DNA of 64,000 nucleotides from JBGOTP01 sp963717075 (GCA_963717075.1 CAVQVI010000034.1:868001-932000), one strand, 5' to 3'; shown: positions 33,000 through 44,221, counted from the first letter of the stretch. The notes: a model not told the origin generated them from the sequence alone. Translations and numbers: made by a program.

Positions 33000-34473
33000 T
33001 CAGTCCTCCAGCACCCAGGTGTCCTTGCTGCCGCCGCCCTGCGACGAGTTGACGACTAGTGAGCCGCTTCGCAGGGCAACCCGCGTCAGCCCTCCGGGCA
33101 CGATGGTCACCGAGTCGCCATAGAGCACGTACGGCCGAAGGTCCACGTGTCGCGGCTGAATGCGTCCGTCGATGAAGCAGGGCGCTCGGGACAGCGACAG
33201 CGTCGGCTGCGCGATGAAGTTCCTGGGGTCTTTCTGAATCATCTCCCTGAACTCGGCGCGCTGCGCGGCGCGTGCTGTGCGGCCCGATCAGCATACCGTA
33301 GCCGCCAGACTCCCCGACGGCTTTCACGACGAGGGAATCAAGATGGGCGAGCACGTAGCTCCGATCCGAGGGATTCGTCAACAGGTACGTGTCGACGTTG
33401 CCCAGAATGGGCTCCTCGTCGAGGTAGAACCGGATAATGGCGGGCATATAGGCGTAGAGCGCCTTGTCGTCGGCGAGGCCCGTGCCGACGGCGTTGGCAA
33501 TCGACACGTTCCCGCTGCGATATGCGTTCAGCAGTCCGGCGACGCCGAGGTGCGAGTCTCGCCGGAACGCCAGCGGATCCAGAAAGTCGTCGTCGACCCG
33601 GCGGTAGATCACGTCCACGCGCTTGAGTCCCGCCGTCGTTCTCATGTAGACGATGTTGTCGTGGACCAATAGGTCGCGGCCTTCCACGAGCGCGACGCCC
33701 ATTTCGCGCGCCAGGAACGCGTGTTCGAAATATGCCGAGTTGCCGACGCCCGGCGTCAGCACGACGAATGTGGGATCGGACGCGGTCGGCGGCGCCAGTG
33801 CGCGGAGGGTCGCGAGAAGCGCGCGCCCATAGTGCGCGATGGGACTGACGTGGCATCGATCGAAGAGTCCAGGCAGCACGCGCCTGGTGACTTCGCGGTT
33901 GGCCAGCATGTACGACACGCCGCTCGGCACGCGCAGGTTGTCTTCGAGCACGACGAAACGGCCATCTTCGAGCCGGACGAGATCTGTCCCGGCGATTGAC
34001 ACATAGATGTCGCGATGCACCTGCACGCCGCGCATCTCGCGGCGGTAGTGCCGGCAGCTCTGCACGAGATCGCGGGGCACGACCCCCTCGGCGAGAATCC
34101 GGCCGTCGTTGTACACGTCCTTGAGGAACAGATTGATGGCCGTGAGCCGCTGCGTGAGTCCCCGGTCGACGGTCCGCCACTCCGCCGCCGTGATCACCCT
34201 GGGGAGCAGATCAAAGGGGAAGATGCGCTCAGTGCCCTGCTCGTCGCCGTACACCGTGAAGGTGATGCCCTGCGCGAGAAACGCCTTGTCGGCTTCGGTC
34301 TGCCGACGGCCGAGCTCGGCGCTGGAGGTCGACTGCAGCCCTTCGAAGAGAGACCGGCAGTGCGGGCGGGGTTCGCCGGATGCTGCGAACATCTCGTCGT
34401 ACGGCGTGCCCAGCTCGTATGCGGAAAACATCGCTCGCAGGATGTCGGACGACGGTTCGGCGATGGGGGCCAT
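33000..34473 (-). CDS. Circularly permuted ATP-grasp type 2 protein; frame break near 33269
   Basis: About 490 residues after correction. The circularly permuted ATP-grasp protein (DUF404/DUF407 type) shows YGDEQGTERIFPFDLLPR, SIAGTDLVRLEDGRFVVLEDNLRVPSG, VGNSAYFEHAFLAREMGVALVEG and VVKAVGESGGYGMLIGPHST. Near 33269 one extra base breaks the frame; removal joins it to AEFREMIQKDPRNFIAQPTLSLS and a C-terminal SQGGGSKDTWVLED, the standard end. It probably forms an amide or peptide bond with ATP. First gene of a three-gene operon with alpha-E and transglutaminase; the start ATG at 34473 fits the family start. Confidence 0.85.
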
Positions 34474-34838
34474 TGGTTGAGAATTGCGCGGATTGAGAGT
34501 CGCGCACGACGCTTTGGGGGGAATGGCAGCAATCTGAGCGCCAGTTCTGACCCCTGCGAACCACCTGCGGCGACGCCAGCTAAGGTGTTTAGCAGTAGCA
34601 AGTTAGTCTCCTGTCTGGGCGTCGCGCGGCTGCCTGTCGTATCCGCCCAAAATGTCGATCTCGATTATTTTGACGACGTCTTTGTAGGGCGCGTGAGCCT
34701 CCGGTCTGTTGGCACGACGGGCGGCCCGATTCCGCTTGAAATCCAATCCGTGAGTCTCTAACGTGAGGCCGTGTCGCGCGGCGTGGCGTCGCGCTTTCCC
34801 AGTGTCCGGCAGCGCGTCCGGAAGGAGTGGCCCGGTCG
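34474..34838. other. Intergenic region, 365 bases, no gene supported
   Basis: Divergent gap between the ATP-grasp operon and the AddB-like gene. Short open frames on both strands do not resemble any protein. The centre (34580-34680) is less GC-rich and includes a TTATTTTGACGACG stretch. Both operons must start here, but I see no clear promoter pair. A ribosome-binding site GGAAGGAG lies about 12 bases before the ATG at 34839. Confidence 0.5.
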
Positions 34839-37800
34839 ATGTTCCGCTTGATCGCCTCCCCATCAGCCTCGGCCCGGCTGGCCGCGGCCACGAGCTTTCT
34901 GCACCAGCGACCGTCATCGGGAGAAACGCTCATCGTGGGAGCGTCGCGCGGTGCCGCTGACGATCTCGCGCGCGCGATAGGACGTCAGGTCGGCGCGACG
35001 TTTGGCCTGTCACGTTTTAGCCTCACGGAACTCGCGGCGCGTATTGCCAGTGCGCAGTTGGCTGGTGGTCGCCGATCGCCCGGCGGGTTCGCGGGGAGCG
35101 AGGCCCTGGCCGTGAGGGCCGTGTTCGACGCGACGGCTGCAGGCGAGCTCACGTACTTCGCGCCGGTTGCCTCGATGCCAGGCTTCCCGAAGGCGCTCGC
35201 GCGGACGCTGCACGAGTTGAGGCTGGCGGGTATTTCAAGCGACGATCTCATCGCCCGACCTGTGGAGGTGGGGTCCACGTCCACGGCCATTGGCGACATT
35301 GGTCGGTTGCTGGCTCGCGTCGAGGAGGAGTTCGGCCGCGCCGCGGTCGATGATCGGGCAGCGCTCTTCAGGCTTGCGTCGAAGGCCTGTGCCGAGGGTC
35401 GGACGCGCTGGGTCGGCCTCCCGCTCGTCCTGCTCGATGTGGCCGCCGATTCACGATCCGAACTCGACTTCGTCGGCGCATTGGTTCGACGCGCTCCGGA
35501 AGTCCTGGCGACCGTCCCCGACGGAGATGAACGCGTCCGCGAGGGATTCGTCAGGCTCGGGGCTGTCGTACAAGAGATGTCCGACACCGCGCCGCCAGAG
35601 AGCGATCTGGTGCATTTGCGCCGTCACGTGTTCCTCTCCGAGCCACCACCCCTGCGCGATCGCGCAGGTGATGTCCGGCTGTTCTCTGCGCCGGGCGAAG
35701 GACGGGAGGCGCTCGAGATCGTCCGGCGTGTTCTCAATGAGGCCGAACGCGGCGTGCCATTCGACGAAATGGGGATCTTTCTGCGGTCACCGCAGCACTA
35801 CCTCGGGCTGCTCGAGCACGCCTGTGCGAGGGCCGGCGTGCCGGTGTGCTTCGATCGCGGCACGCGGCGTCCAGACCCCGCTGGGCGCGCGTTCGTGGCG
35901 CTGCTCTCCTGCGGTGTTGAAGGGCTGTCGGCGAAACGATTCGACGAGTACCTGTCGCTCGGCCAGGTGCCGCGCCTCGATGCCAAGCCGTTGCCGACAC
36001 TGGTATGCCCGCACGACGAGGTATTCGATGGGGCCGGGCTTGCCGGCGTTGACGACCCCGCGGACTTGGACGACCCTGACACAGCGGCGCCCGATGTCCC
36101 CCTTGCCGATTCCGATGACGATGCCATCGTGGCCGGCACGTTGCGGTCGCCGTGGAAGTGGGAAGAGCTCATCGTCGAATCGGCCGTGATCGGCGGGCGA
36201 ACGAGACTGGAGGGCCGAACCCGGTGGCGACGGCGGCTCGACGGCTTGTCGGCGGACTATCACTTGCGGCTGAACGAGCTTCGTCGCGACGAGCCTGAGT
36301 CGCCCAGAGTCGCGCGGATCGAGCGTGATCTTCGCAATCTCGCGCATTTGCGCACGTTCGCGCTGCCCATCATCGATGAGCTGGCTGAATGGCCGGAGCG
36401 CGCGAGCTGGGGCGAATGGCTCGAACGCTTCGAGGCGCTCGCCTCACGGGCGCTCTATCGGCCCGGTCGCGTGGTGCAGACGCTCGCGGAACTGCGTCCG
36501 ATGGCGAGCGTCGGCCCGATCGGCCTCGAGGAGGCACGCGACGTCCTTCGCGATCGCCTCGTCACCCTCGACTGGGAACCACCGGCGAATCGGTACGGCA
36601 GGGTATTCGTCGGCACGCCGCATCAGGCGCGCGGACGCGCGTTCCGTGTGGTGTTCGTGCCAGGCCTGGCCGAGCGCGTCGTGCCACAGCGTCCGCGCGA
36701 GGATCCGCTGCTGCTCGACAACCGGCGCCATCAGATCGATCCATCGCTCGTGGATCAGGAGCAACGGGGCGGTGCGGAACGTTTGCTGCTGAAGATCGCG
36801 ATCGGCGCCGCTGGCGAACGCCTGTACCTCTCCTATCCGCGCATGGATGTGGCGGAGACACGCGCGCGCGTGCCGTCCTTCTATGCGCTCGACGTGATGC
36901 GCGCGATCACCGGACGCGTGCCCGATCACCGGGTGCTCGCGGCTGAGGCCGCGGAGGAGGCGGGCGCGACGCTCGGCTGGCCTGCTCCGAAAGACCCCGA
37001 CCAGGCGATCGACGACCTCGAACACGACCTGGCGGTGCTGAAGCCGCTGCTCGACTCGCGCGATCCGTCCGTCAAGGGACGCGCACACTACCTGCTCGGT
37101 CTCAACGAGGCGCTGCGCCGCTCGGTTGTCAGCCGCTGGTCGCGTGGACGGTCGACGTGGTCGTCGAGCGACGGCATCGTGGCGGTGACGCCAGGCATCG
37201 ACCGAGCGATTGCCGCGCAGCGCCTCGCGAGCGCGTCCGTATTCGCTGTCGGCGTTGCAGCGGTTTGCGACCTGTCCGTATCAGTTCCTGCTGGCGACCA
37301 TCCATCGCCTCGAACCATGGGACGAACCGGAGCCGCTGTTGCGCCTGGATCCGCTTACGCGCGGCAGCCTGTTTCACAAGGTCCAGGCGGAGCTGCTGCG
37401 TGAGTTGAAGGAGCGTGGCGAGTTGCCGGTCACCAGGACGTCGGTGCCCTCCGCAGCGAAGCGGCTCGAGACGGTGCTCGCCCGCGTCGCGGGCGACTAC
37501 GCCGAGCAGCTCGTGCCCGCGATCGATCGCGTCTGGCGCGACGAGATCGCGGAGATCGCGCGAGACCTCGGCATCTGGGTCCGCAAGATGGCGGATGAGG
37601 AAGAGTGGCGGCCGGAATACTTCGAGTTCAGCTTCGGTCTCAACGATGAAGGGCGGGATCCGCGGAGCGTCGCAGACCCGGTGCTCGTCGACAGGCGGTT
37701 CCTGCTGCGCGGCTCCGTGGATCTGATCGAGGAACGATCGGACCGTCCTGACGTCCTGCGGGTCACCGATCACAAGACTGGCAAGAACCGCTCGAAGCCG

Positions 37801-38151
37801 GATCTGATCGTTGGAGGTGGCACGGTGCTGCAACCAGTGCTGTACAGCGCGGTCGTGGAGCAGGCGCTGCACAAGACGGTAGGTGAGGGGCGTTTGTTTT
37901 ACTGCACGACAGCGGGCGGATTTGCGGATCACAAGATCCCGCTCGACGACTACAGGCGCCGGCAGGGGCTCGAGGTGCTCACCATCATCGATCGGGCCGT
38001 GGAGCGCGGATTTCTCGTGGCCGCGCCTGGCGATGGCGCGTGTCGATGGTGCGACTTCCGAGCGGTCTGCGGACCGCGCGAGGAAGAGCGGGTTCGGCGG
38101 AAGAATCCGAAGGATTTGGCCGATCTGCAGGCATTGAGGTCGATGCGCTGA
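34839..38151 (+). CDS. PD-(D/E)XK nuclease / inactivated-helicase subunit, AddB-like; frame break near 37233
   Basis: About 1100 residues after correction, ATG at 34839 with GGAAGGAG upstream. Partner of an AddA-type helicase in double-strand break repair. The N-terminal half shows SFLHQRPSSGETLIVGASRGAADDLAR, an AddB-like start; later VRLFSAPGEGREALEIVRRVL and VFVGTPHQARGRAFRVVFVPGLAER are helicase-like. The C-terminal nuclease shows LSALQRFATCPYQFLL, DVLRVTDHKTGKN and CRWCDFRAVCG; these four cysteines would hold an iron-sulfur cluster as in AddB. Near 37233 two bases are missing or one is added; each side is conserved. The AddA-like gene lies 13 kb away. Confidence 0.8.
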
Positions 38152-38234
38152 AGTCGCGCGCGTCACGATTCCGTTTACACTGATGGTCTGCGCCGGCCCC
38201 GTTCACGGTTCACGGCTTTAAGGGAGACTGACCT

Positions 38235-39980
38235 ATGCGGGTTTGCACGCGGATCCCGATCGCCTTCGCCTGCGTCCTGGCCGCTTCGGCGGTCATTGGC
38301 GCGGCCGACTACTCGTTGACGGTCAGCCAGGACCGTTTGAACAATGCGATGAATGAGCCCCAGAACTGGCTGCTGATGAATGGGGACTATGGCTCGACAC
38401 GCTACTCGAAGCTCACCCAAATCAACAGGGAGACGGTCAGGAACCTGCGGATGGTCTGGGCGATGGCGCTCGGCGGAATGCAGGATGTGGGACAGAACGG
38501 CCCGGAAAACGAAGTCAATCCCCTCATCGACAACGGCTTCATGTACACCACGGACGGTTGGGGCACCGTCTACAAGATTGACGCACGGCTCCCGGACCAC
38601 GGGAAGTTCCTGTGGGTGGCCGATCTGGCGGTTCAACACGAAGGGAATGCGCCGCGGACCCGCGGGATTGCGCTCTGGGAAGATCGCGTCGTCACCAACC
38701 TGCCTGACGGCCGCGTCGTCGCCCTCAATCGAGAGAACGGCGAGATTGTGTGGGACAAGAAGGTCGCCGCGAAAAACGAGTTCGGCGGGCAGGAGAAGTT
38801 CCTCACGGCGCCGCTCGTCGCCGACGGCAAGGTCATCGTGCAAAATGGCTCGGGCGACGCGGGCACACGCGGGTGGGTTGCCGCGCTCGACGTGAAAACC
38901 GGCAACGAATTGTGGCGCTTTTACACCGTCCCCAAACCGGGCGATCCAGGCAGCGAAACGTGGAAAGATGACCACAACGCGTGGAAGACCGGAGGCGGCG
39001 GGATCTGGCAAACGGGATCGTACGACCCGGTGTCGAAGCTCTACATCGTGGGCACGGGCAACCCTTATCCGATTTACGATCCACAGTTCCGTCCCGGCGA
39101 CAACCTGTATACGGACTCGGTCATCGCCCTCAACGTCGACACCGGCAGACTGGCCTGGTACTTCCAGTACACACCGAATGATTCGTGGGACTTCGATGAG
39201 GTCGGCGTCCACATGCTGTACGACACGACGATCAACGGTGAGAAGCGCAAAGTCGTCGGTCACTATGCACGGAACGGCTTCTACTACTCGCTCGACAGGA
39301 CGACGGGCAAGTTCATCAAGTCGGAGAAATTCGTTAACGACTTGAACTGGACGAAGGGCATCGACCAGAAGACGGGCAAGCCGCTCGAGTACAGCGCCAA
39401 GCTCGACGTGCAGGTCTACAACCCCGCGGCGCGTGCCCTGCGCGGCGATGGTATGAAGCGGACATGCCCGACCTGGCACGGAGGCATTGCCCACCAGCCG
39501 CTTGCATTCAACCCGATCAAGGGCATCGCATACGGCGTCGGCACCGAAGGGTGCTTTTCGCAGAATGGCGCGGCCGTAGTATCACGATCCAAGGACGGCG
39601 GCGTCGACATGAAAGCCAGCCAGCCTCGCAAGTTCAGCAGCGACCTGTACTACGGCGCGGTTACGGCATTCGACGCCGTCAATCACAAGGTGCTCGCGAA
39701 GGCCATCACGGACATCGAGATCCGCTCCGGCGTGACGGCGACCGCGGGTGGCGTGGTGTTCACCGCGCTGCAGGATGGCTGGGTTGTGGCTTACAACGAT
39801 GAAACACTCGAAGAGCTCTGGCGCTTCAATCTGGGTACGCCGCTCAAGGGCTCGCCGGTCACCTACGCCGTCGGACCGAAGCAGTACCTGGCCGTGCAGA
39901 CAAGCGGCAGGCATCTGCATCCGGTGAAGTTCGACAACCTCCAGAACTCGAGCTATGTCTTCGTCTTTGCCCTGAACTGA
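38235..39980 (+). CDS. PQQ-dependent alcohol/methanol dehydrogenase-type quinoprotein
   Basis: 581 residues with a signal peptide (VCTRIPIAFACVLAASAVIG), so periplasmic. Eight-bladed PQQ propeller with tryptophan-docking repeats: LLMNGDYGSTRYSKLTQINRETV, DGWGTVYKID, NLPDGRVVALNRENGEIVW, GSYDPVSKLYIVGTGNP, SVIALNVDTGRLAWYFQYTPNDSWDFDE, and QDGWVVAYNDETLEELW. The length and the TPNDxWDFDE motif fit the methanol/ethanol group without a cytochrome domain. An AGGGAG box lies before the ATG. The c-type cytochrome gene at 39992 is convergent, 11 bases away, and is a likely electron acceptor. Confidence 0.85.
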   Translation: MRVCTRIPIAFACVLAASAVIGAADYSLTVSQDRLNNAMNEPQNWLLMNGDYGSTRYSKLTQINRETVRNLRMVWAMALGGMQDVGQNGPENEVNPLIDNGFMYTTDGWGTVYKIDARLPDHGKFLWVADLAVQHEGNAPRTRGIALWEDRVVTNLPDGRVVALNRENGEIVWDKKVAAKNEFGGQEKFLTAPLVADGKVIVQNGSGDAGTRGWVAALDVKTGNELWRFYTVPKPGDPGSETWKDDHNAWKTGGGGIWQTGSYDPVSKLYIVGTGNPYPIYDPQFRPGDNLYTDSVIALNVDTGRLAWYFQYTPNDSWDFDEVGVHMLYDTTINGEKRKVVGHYARNGFYYSLDRTTGKFIKSEKFVNDLNWTKGIDQKTGKPLEYSAKLDVQVYNPAARALRGDGMKRTCPTWHGGIAHQPLAFNPIKGIAYGVGTEGCFSQNGAAVVSRSKDGGVDMKASQPRKFSSDLYYGAVTAFDAVNHKVLAKAITDIEIRSGVTATAGGVVFTALQDGWVVAYNDETLEELWRFNLGTPLKGSPVTYAVGPKQYLAVQTSGRHLHPVKFDNLQNSSYVFVFALN

Positions 39981-39991
39981 GTCGCGTCGGG

Positions 39992-40537
39992 TTATTTGGG
40001 AAACTCGCTGCAGGCTTCGACATCCGAGCCCCAGAATGCGATGCAGGACGCGCGATCCATGGGGCCCTTTCCGACGACCTTGGCAAAGAGGAAGTCCGCG
40101 ACCTGCTCGATCTCCCGCGACAGAAGCGTTGCTGCGGGATCCGGCAGCTCCAGGTTGAGCCGCTTCAGATCCGCCGTTTTGATGTCATTGCATCGGCCGT
40201 CGCTGTACGCGAGGCGATCGAAGGCCGGCATCTGCTTTCCGGGGCGGCCGCACTTGATGGCGTGGACGATGGCGTCACGGTCGAGGCGTGTCGTGCGCAG
40301 GTTCGCACCATCGGGCATCTGCGTGTCCATTTTTCGCCCGTCGCCCGCCCAACCGTGGCACGCCTGGCAGTCGGCCTTCTGCCGGTAGATCCGCATCCCG
40401 GCCGCAATGTCTGAGGGCTCGGGAGCGGGCGCCTGGGCGCGCGCGAACGGATCAACGAGGGGCGCGAGTGCAAGCGCGATCCCGAGGCCTGCCAACGACC
40501 GTGTCCACAAACGAAGCGCTCGTGTGCGTGTGTTCAA
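39992..40537 (-). CDS. c-type cytochrome, single heme
   Basis: 181 residues. A signal peptide (LAGLGIALALAPLVDPFARAQA) directs it to the periplasm. One CxxCH heme site, DCQACHGWAGD near residue 57; MPAFDRLAY supplies a candidate methionine axial ligand. Extra cysteines (IKCGRPGK, RCNDIK, SCIAFWG, EACSEF) may form disulfides, as in the cytochromes that serve methanol dehydrogenases. It faces the PQQ dehydrogenase 3' end, so it is probably its electron acceptor despite separate transcription. Confidence 0.85.
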   Translation of the reverse strand: MNTRTRALRLWTRSLAGLGIALALAPLVDPFARAQAPAPEPSDIAAGMRIYRQKADCQACHGWAGDGRKMDTQMPDGANLRTTRLDRDAIVHAIKCGRPGKQMPAFDRLAYSDGRCNDIKTADLKRLNLELPDPAATLLSREIEQVADFLFAKVVGKGPMDRASCIAFWGSDVEACSEFPK

Positions 40538-40748
40538 GGATCTTGCCGGACGTTATCACTCCTCTCGGGCATCGGGCAAGGCCAGTGGTCCATCTCGGTC
40601 GCAGACGAAGGACGCCGAGGACGCGCGTCCGACTCCGCTCCTCCGGGCTGACGCCGGGCTCTGGATCATCGATCGCGCATTGAACGCGGACTCCGACGCG
40701 ACATCCGGACGCGGTGACAGCCCGGAAACACAGATTGACGGTTAGTCG

Positions 40749-41276
40749 TTATTGCCTCGCCAGCTGTCCGCGTATGGCGCCGCCTGCATTAACTGTTGTG
40801 TGCACGTTGAAGTAGAAGCCGATCGGATCGTTGATGATGTTCTGAGCGACCACCGGGTCGATGGCGATAGCGGTCTTCGTTATTGTCGCCGCTCCGGTCG
40901 ACAGGGCGGAGTCACTCGCCGTCAGAGCCACAGGAACGATGACGCCCCCGGCGATACCGGGCCGCCCCGGGTGAATGTGCGCGCCGGTCAACGTCGTGTT
41001 GGCGGGGAATCCGGTCACAGTGATTATGAAATCGCCGGTCGCTGACGTGATCTGCTGTGCCGCGTCGCGCGTCACGTTCAGCGTGAGCGTCATCGTCCCG
41101 CTGGCGGTCGCGTCGGCGTTGGGTGGGGTGACTGGCACCGGCGCTTCGTTGCCTGGCAGGAGTTGCGCCGTGAACCTCGGCGCCGTAGGCGAGGGGTTGG
41201 CCGGAGCGTCGTCCGAGCAGGCGAATGCTGACAACACGGCGATCAATACGAATCCAGCGGTCCACGAACGGTTCAT
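40749..41276 (-). CDS. CHRD domain protein, probable lipoprotein
   Basis: 175 residues from the ATG ending at 41276. The leader WTAGFVLIAVLSAFAC followed by SDDAPANPSPTAP suggests a lipoprotein cleaved before Cys20, although the box is not perfect. The CHRD domain follows: FTAQLLPGNEAPV, SGTMTLTLNVTRDAAQQITSATGDFIITV, LTGAHIHPGRPGIAGGVIVPV, and FYFNVHTTVNAGGAIRGQL, with the HIH and NVHT motifs. The CHRD fold occurs in secreted bacterial proteins of unknown role and in chordin. It follows the DUF5777-like gene by 16 bases on the same strand, so they form a unit. Confidence 0.85.
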   Translation of the reverse strand: MNRSWTAGFVLIAVLSAFACSDDAPANPSPTAPRFTAQLLPGNEAPVPVTPPNADATASGTMTLTLNVTRDAAQQITSATGDFIITVTGFPANTTLTGAHIHPGRPGIAGGVIVPVALTASDSALSTGAATITKTAIAIDPVVAQNIINDPIGFYFNVHTTVNAGGAIRGQLARQ

Positions 41277-41292
41277 GGGGTGCTCCTTGGTT

Positions 41293-42201
41293 TCAGAAGA
41301 ATTTGCGAGCCAGGTTGAAGCCGAGATAGAGGCTGTCGTTGAATCCGCCACGCGCCACCTGCGCATACGTCGTCGAAAACGTGTTGGTGAAATTGAGCTG
41401 GAACATGTGGCCGCCCGCCCGTTTTTCGATGGCAAAGCCGAACTCCGGCGGGCCCGGCTGAAAGCCACCGACGCGGGGAGAGATTTCCGCAGCGAGATAG
41501 ACCGTCGGCCGGACGCGAACTCGTCCGCCAACGCCGACCAGACCGGTTTCGCGCGTCGGACCGGACTGGGCGCCTGTGTTGTGCACCCAGATGGGCACGG
41601 CGTACAACGCGGCCGCGTCTCCGATCTGACGCGAGACTACGGCACCTACGGCCGGTCGGTAGGTGCCCGAAAAATTCTCTGTGCCTTCCACGGAGAGCAA
41701 CGCCGACACCGATACCGGTGAAGGACCGCTTTGACGGACGGCGTCGTACTTGCCATGGAACTGAATCGTTCGATCGATGCTCGTGCGGTACACCGCGGCC
41801 TGAACGTGTCGCGCGATGCCGTATCGGAACTCGAGCCCGATGAGCGCACCCTGGTCGAGCCCGAACAGACTCTTCGCGTTCTCCGCGAACGTGCCGCTCG
41901 CAAGATTGCCGCCGAAGCGGTGGGTGAGGTCGAAGCTCATGCCATGAGCCGGCAGCAGCATTGCTGTTGGAAGATCGATCAGACGATATTCGGGCTCGGC
42001 CGGCTGCAGGATCGCGTCGTCTTCTTTCTGAGCCTGATTACTGGTCGAGCTTGCGCTAGCCGCGTCTTGTGCTGCTGCGGTGGTGGCTTCGACTTGAAGC
42101 GCTGATGCTGAGCTGACCGCAACACACAGCGCGACGAGTGTCGACACGAACAACACAAACACTATACGGACGCAGGTCATCGGCGGCGGTGAAGCAAACA
42201 C
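41293..42201 (-). CDS. DUF5777-like outer membrane beta-barrel protein
   Basis: 302 residues; a second ATG at 42180 (MTCVRIVF) is as plausible a start. Signal peptide IVFVLFVSTLVALCVAVSSASA. The mature part opens with a low-complexity Ala/Ser/Gln stretch, then YRLIDLPTAMLLPAHGMSFDLTHRFGG, FGLDQGALIGLEFRYGI, and IDRTIQFHGKYDAV, the order seen in DUF5777 barrels. It ends in FNLARKFF, an aromatic outer-membrane sorting end. It is upstream of the CHRD lipoprotein; a joint role in the cell envelope is inference. Confidence 0.65.
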   Translation of the reverse strand: MFASPPPMTCVRIVFVLFVSTLVALCVAVSSASALQVEATTAAAQDAASASSTSNQAQKEDDAILQPAEPEYRLIDLPTAMLLPAHGMSFDLTHRFGGNLASGTFAENAKSLFGLDQGALIGLEFRYGIARHVQAAVYRTSIDRTIQFHGKYDAVRQSGPSPVSVSALLSVEGTENFSGTYRPAVGAVVSRQIGDAAALYAVPIWVHNTGAQSGPTRETGLVGVGGRVRVRPTVYLAAEISPRVGGFQPGPPEFGFAIEKRAGGHMFQLNFTNTFSTTYAQVARGGFNDSLYLGFNLARKFF

Positions 42202-42356
42202 GGGACCAGTGCACGACAGCGTGATTCGCGCGGAATCGGACCAAGAGGTGAATTGGAGCTTTACGCGCGAGGAAAGAACTTACGCAGGTCGTAAGACGCT
42301 CGAGTTGGCGATGCGTTTCGGAGCGACGTCTTGTCCAAGGTCCGGCGGCAGGATGT

Positions 42357-43578
42357 TTGCCTGGTTCGCTGCCAATGCGCCGTAGGTGTGTGTTCGTTAT
42401 TGCCGGGCTCGCGCTCTGTTGCATCGCGCGCCAGGCAGCTGGCCAGGAACATCAGCACGAGCACCAGCAGATGGGGGCGAGTGCCGCCACGTGGACATGG
42501 ACGCTCGATGGCAACGCCTTCCTGGGCCGCAACTATCAACAGCGGCTCTTCGCCGACTACTCAGCCTGGGAGTCGCAGAACTGGTTCATGCTTGCGGCAA
42601 ATCGACAGACCGGCCTCGGGCACCTGCGCGTGGAGACCATGGTGTCCCTCGAGGCGTTCACGATGCACGATCGCGGATCGCCGCAGCTTTTTCAGACCGG
42701 AGAGAGCTACCAGCGCATTCCCCTCGTCAATTTTCAGCATCCGCATGATCTGCTGATGGAACTTGGCGCGACGTACGCGTTCATTCATCCTCGCGTGACG
42801 TACATCGTGGGAGCCGATCTCGTCGGGTCGCCAACGCTCGGGCCAATCGCGTTCATGCATCGCGCATCGGCGCGGGACAACCCCCAGGCTCCGCTGATTC
42901 ACCACTACCTGGATTCGACGCACATCACGCCAGGTGTGGTGAGAGCGGGTGTCGAGGTCGGGTCGCTGACGTTCGAAGCGTCCGCCTTTCGTGGCGCAGA
43001 ACCCGATGAAGACCGACTCAACATCGAGCGTCCCAGCCTGGACTCCTGGGCCGCGCGGGTGCGTTGGCGGCGCGGTCCGTGGAACGCTCAGGTCTCCGGT
43101 GGTCATCTCCGACAGCCGGAATGGTTTGAGCCCTTTGACACGACGCGCCTCACCGCCTCCATCTCCTTCGACGGCCAAGTGAGATCGCGTCCGCTGGCGA
43201 TGATACTGGCCTGGGGTGAGAACCGACAGTTCAATGGGTTCAATGGAAATGTCGACGGGTTCCTGCTGGAAGGAGATCTGCGCCTCACGAGCGCGTCGAC
43301 GATTTACGGCCGCACAGAAGTCACGGCCAAAGAAATCTTCGGTGTTGCCCCACACCCGAAAGAGTTTGCACATGCCCATTGGTTCTCTGACGTGACGGCC
43401 GTCACGGTGGGCTATCTGCGAGACGTGTGGACCCACGACGCCGGTCGGTTGGGTGTGGGCGCCGATGTGACGGTTTACCGCATGGCACCCGACATGCTCC
43501 CGGTACTACGCGTCATCCCGCTCGTTTCACGTATTCCTCCGCTGGCGGCGAGACTCCGCGACACCGCATCTGCACTGA
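42357..43578 (+). CDS. Hypothetical outer membrane protein; frame break near 43501
   Basis: About 407 residues after correction. Signal peptide RRRCVFVIAGLALCCIARQAAG, then a His-rich start QEHQHEHQQM. Alternating barrel strands follow: WTWTLDGNAFLGRNYQQRLFAD, LGHLRVETMVSLEAF, VRAGVEVGSLTFEASAFRG, RVRWRRGPWNAQVSGGHL. Near 43501 an extra G breaks the frame; without it the text runs YYASSRSFHVFLRWR to a TGA at 43576-43578, an expected barrel end. I do not recognise a named family. The ATG at 42375 may be the true start. It is divergent from the DUF5777-like gene. Confidence 0.6.
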
Positions 43579-43765
43579 CGTGGCCACGCGGCCCGGCATT
43601 GCGCTCATTCCGGACGCTCCCAACCTCGGACGGCGATCCGCTAATGCACAATGCTGCACACGCTTTCGTTTTGAACTCGTATTGACCTGCTAGTTTCACT
43701 TGAGCCCCGAAGAAGGACACAGTAGTATTCTATATGACTATGGAAGACATATATGGAGCAGTCTT

Positions 43766-44221
43766 ATGGTGAACGTGCCCAAAAGCGACGACCTGTGGAA
43801 TCCCTTTCCCTCAGACGTTGGAAAACAGCCGCACCGAGAGCGCGTGCGAAGGGTCGCCGTCGTCGAGTCGGAGGTCTTCGCACAGCCCGCAGTGAACGTT
43901 GATCATTCCAGGCGGAAGCACGATCGCGTCACCGGTCCGTTTGATGGATATCGCGTGGGGCTCCTCGAGACACCCATCTGCATTTACGACCTGAGCCTTG
44001 GGGGCTGCTTTGTCCACTGTCTTCACGAACAGCAGGAAGGGACGCCGATTGTTCTGAAGATCGACCTTCCGAAGGAAGGGTGGATTACGACGAAGGCCGA
44101 AACACTCTACAGCCGTCCTGGGTTTGGCTTCGCCGTTCGTTTTGTCGACTTGGACAAGGCCACCGAAGCGCGCCTGGAGCGGAGCATTCTCACACTGAAG
44201 GGGCGTGCGGCGCGCCACTAA
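43766..44221 (+). CDS. PilZ domain protein
   Basis: 151 residues from the ATG at 43766 (MVNVPKSDDLW). The PilZ motif for cyclic-di-GMP is SRRKHDRVTGPFDGYR with the partner DLSLGGCFVHCL; both the RxxxR and D/NxSxxG elements are visible, so it can probably bind c-di-GMP. VKIDLPKEGWITTKAETLY and GFGFAVRFVDL complete the barrel. The 60 bases upstream are notably AT-rich (TATTCTATATGACTATGG), likely its promoter. The end overlaps the convergent secreted protein gene by 4 bases. Confidence 0.82.
   Translation: MVNVPKSDDLWNPFPSDVGKQPHRERVRRVAVVESEVFAQPAVNVDHSRRKHDRVTGPFDGYRVGLLETPICIYDLSLGGCFVHCLHEQQEGTPIVLKIDLPKEGWITTKAETLYSRPGFGFAVRFVDLDKATEARLERSILTLKGRAARH

Noticed and set aside
38175..39494. 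Long open frame opposite the quinoprotein at 38235 (439 codons)
   Set aside because: Its text has no protein family features and mirrors the third-position GC bias of the real gene; the plus-strand protein has clear PQQ motifs.
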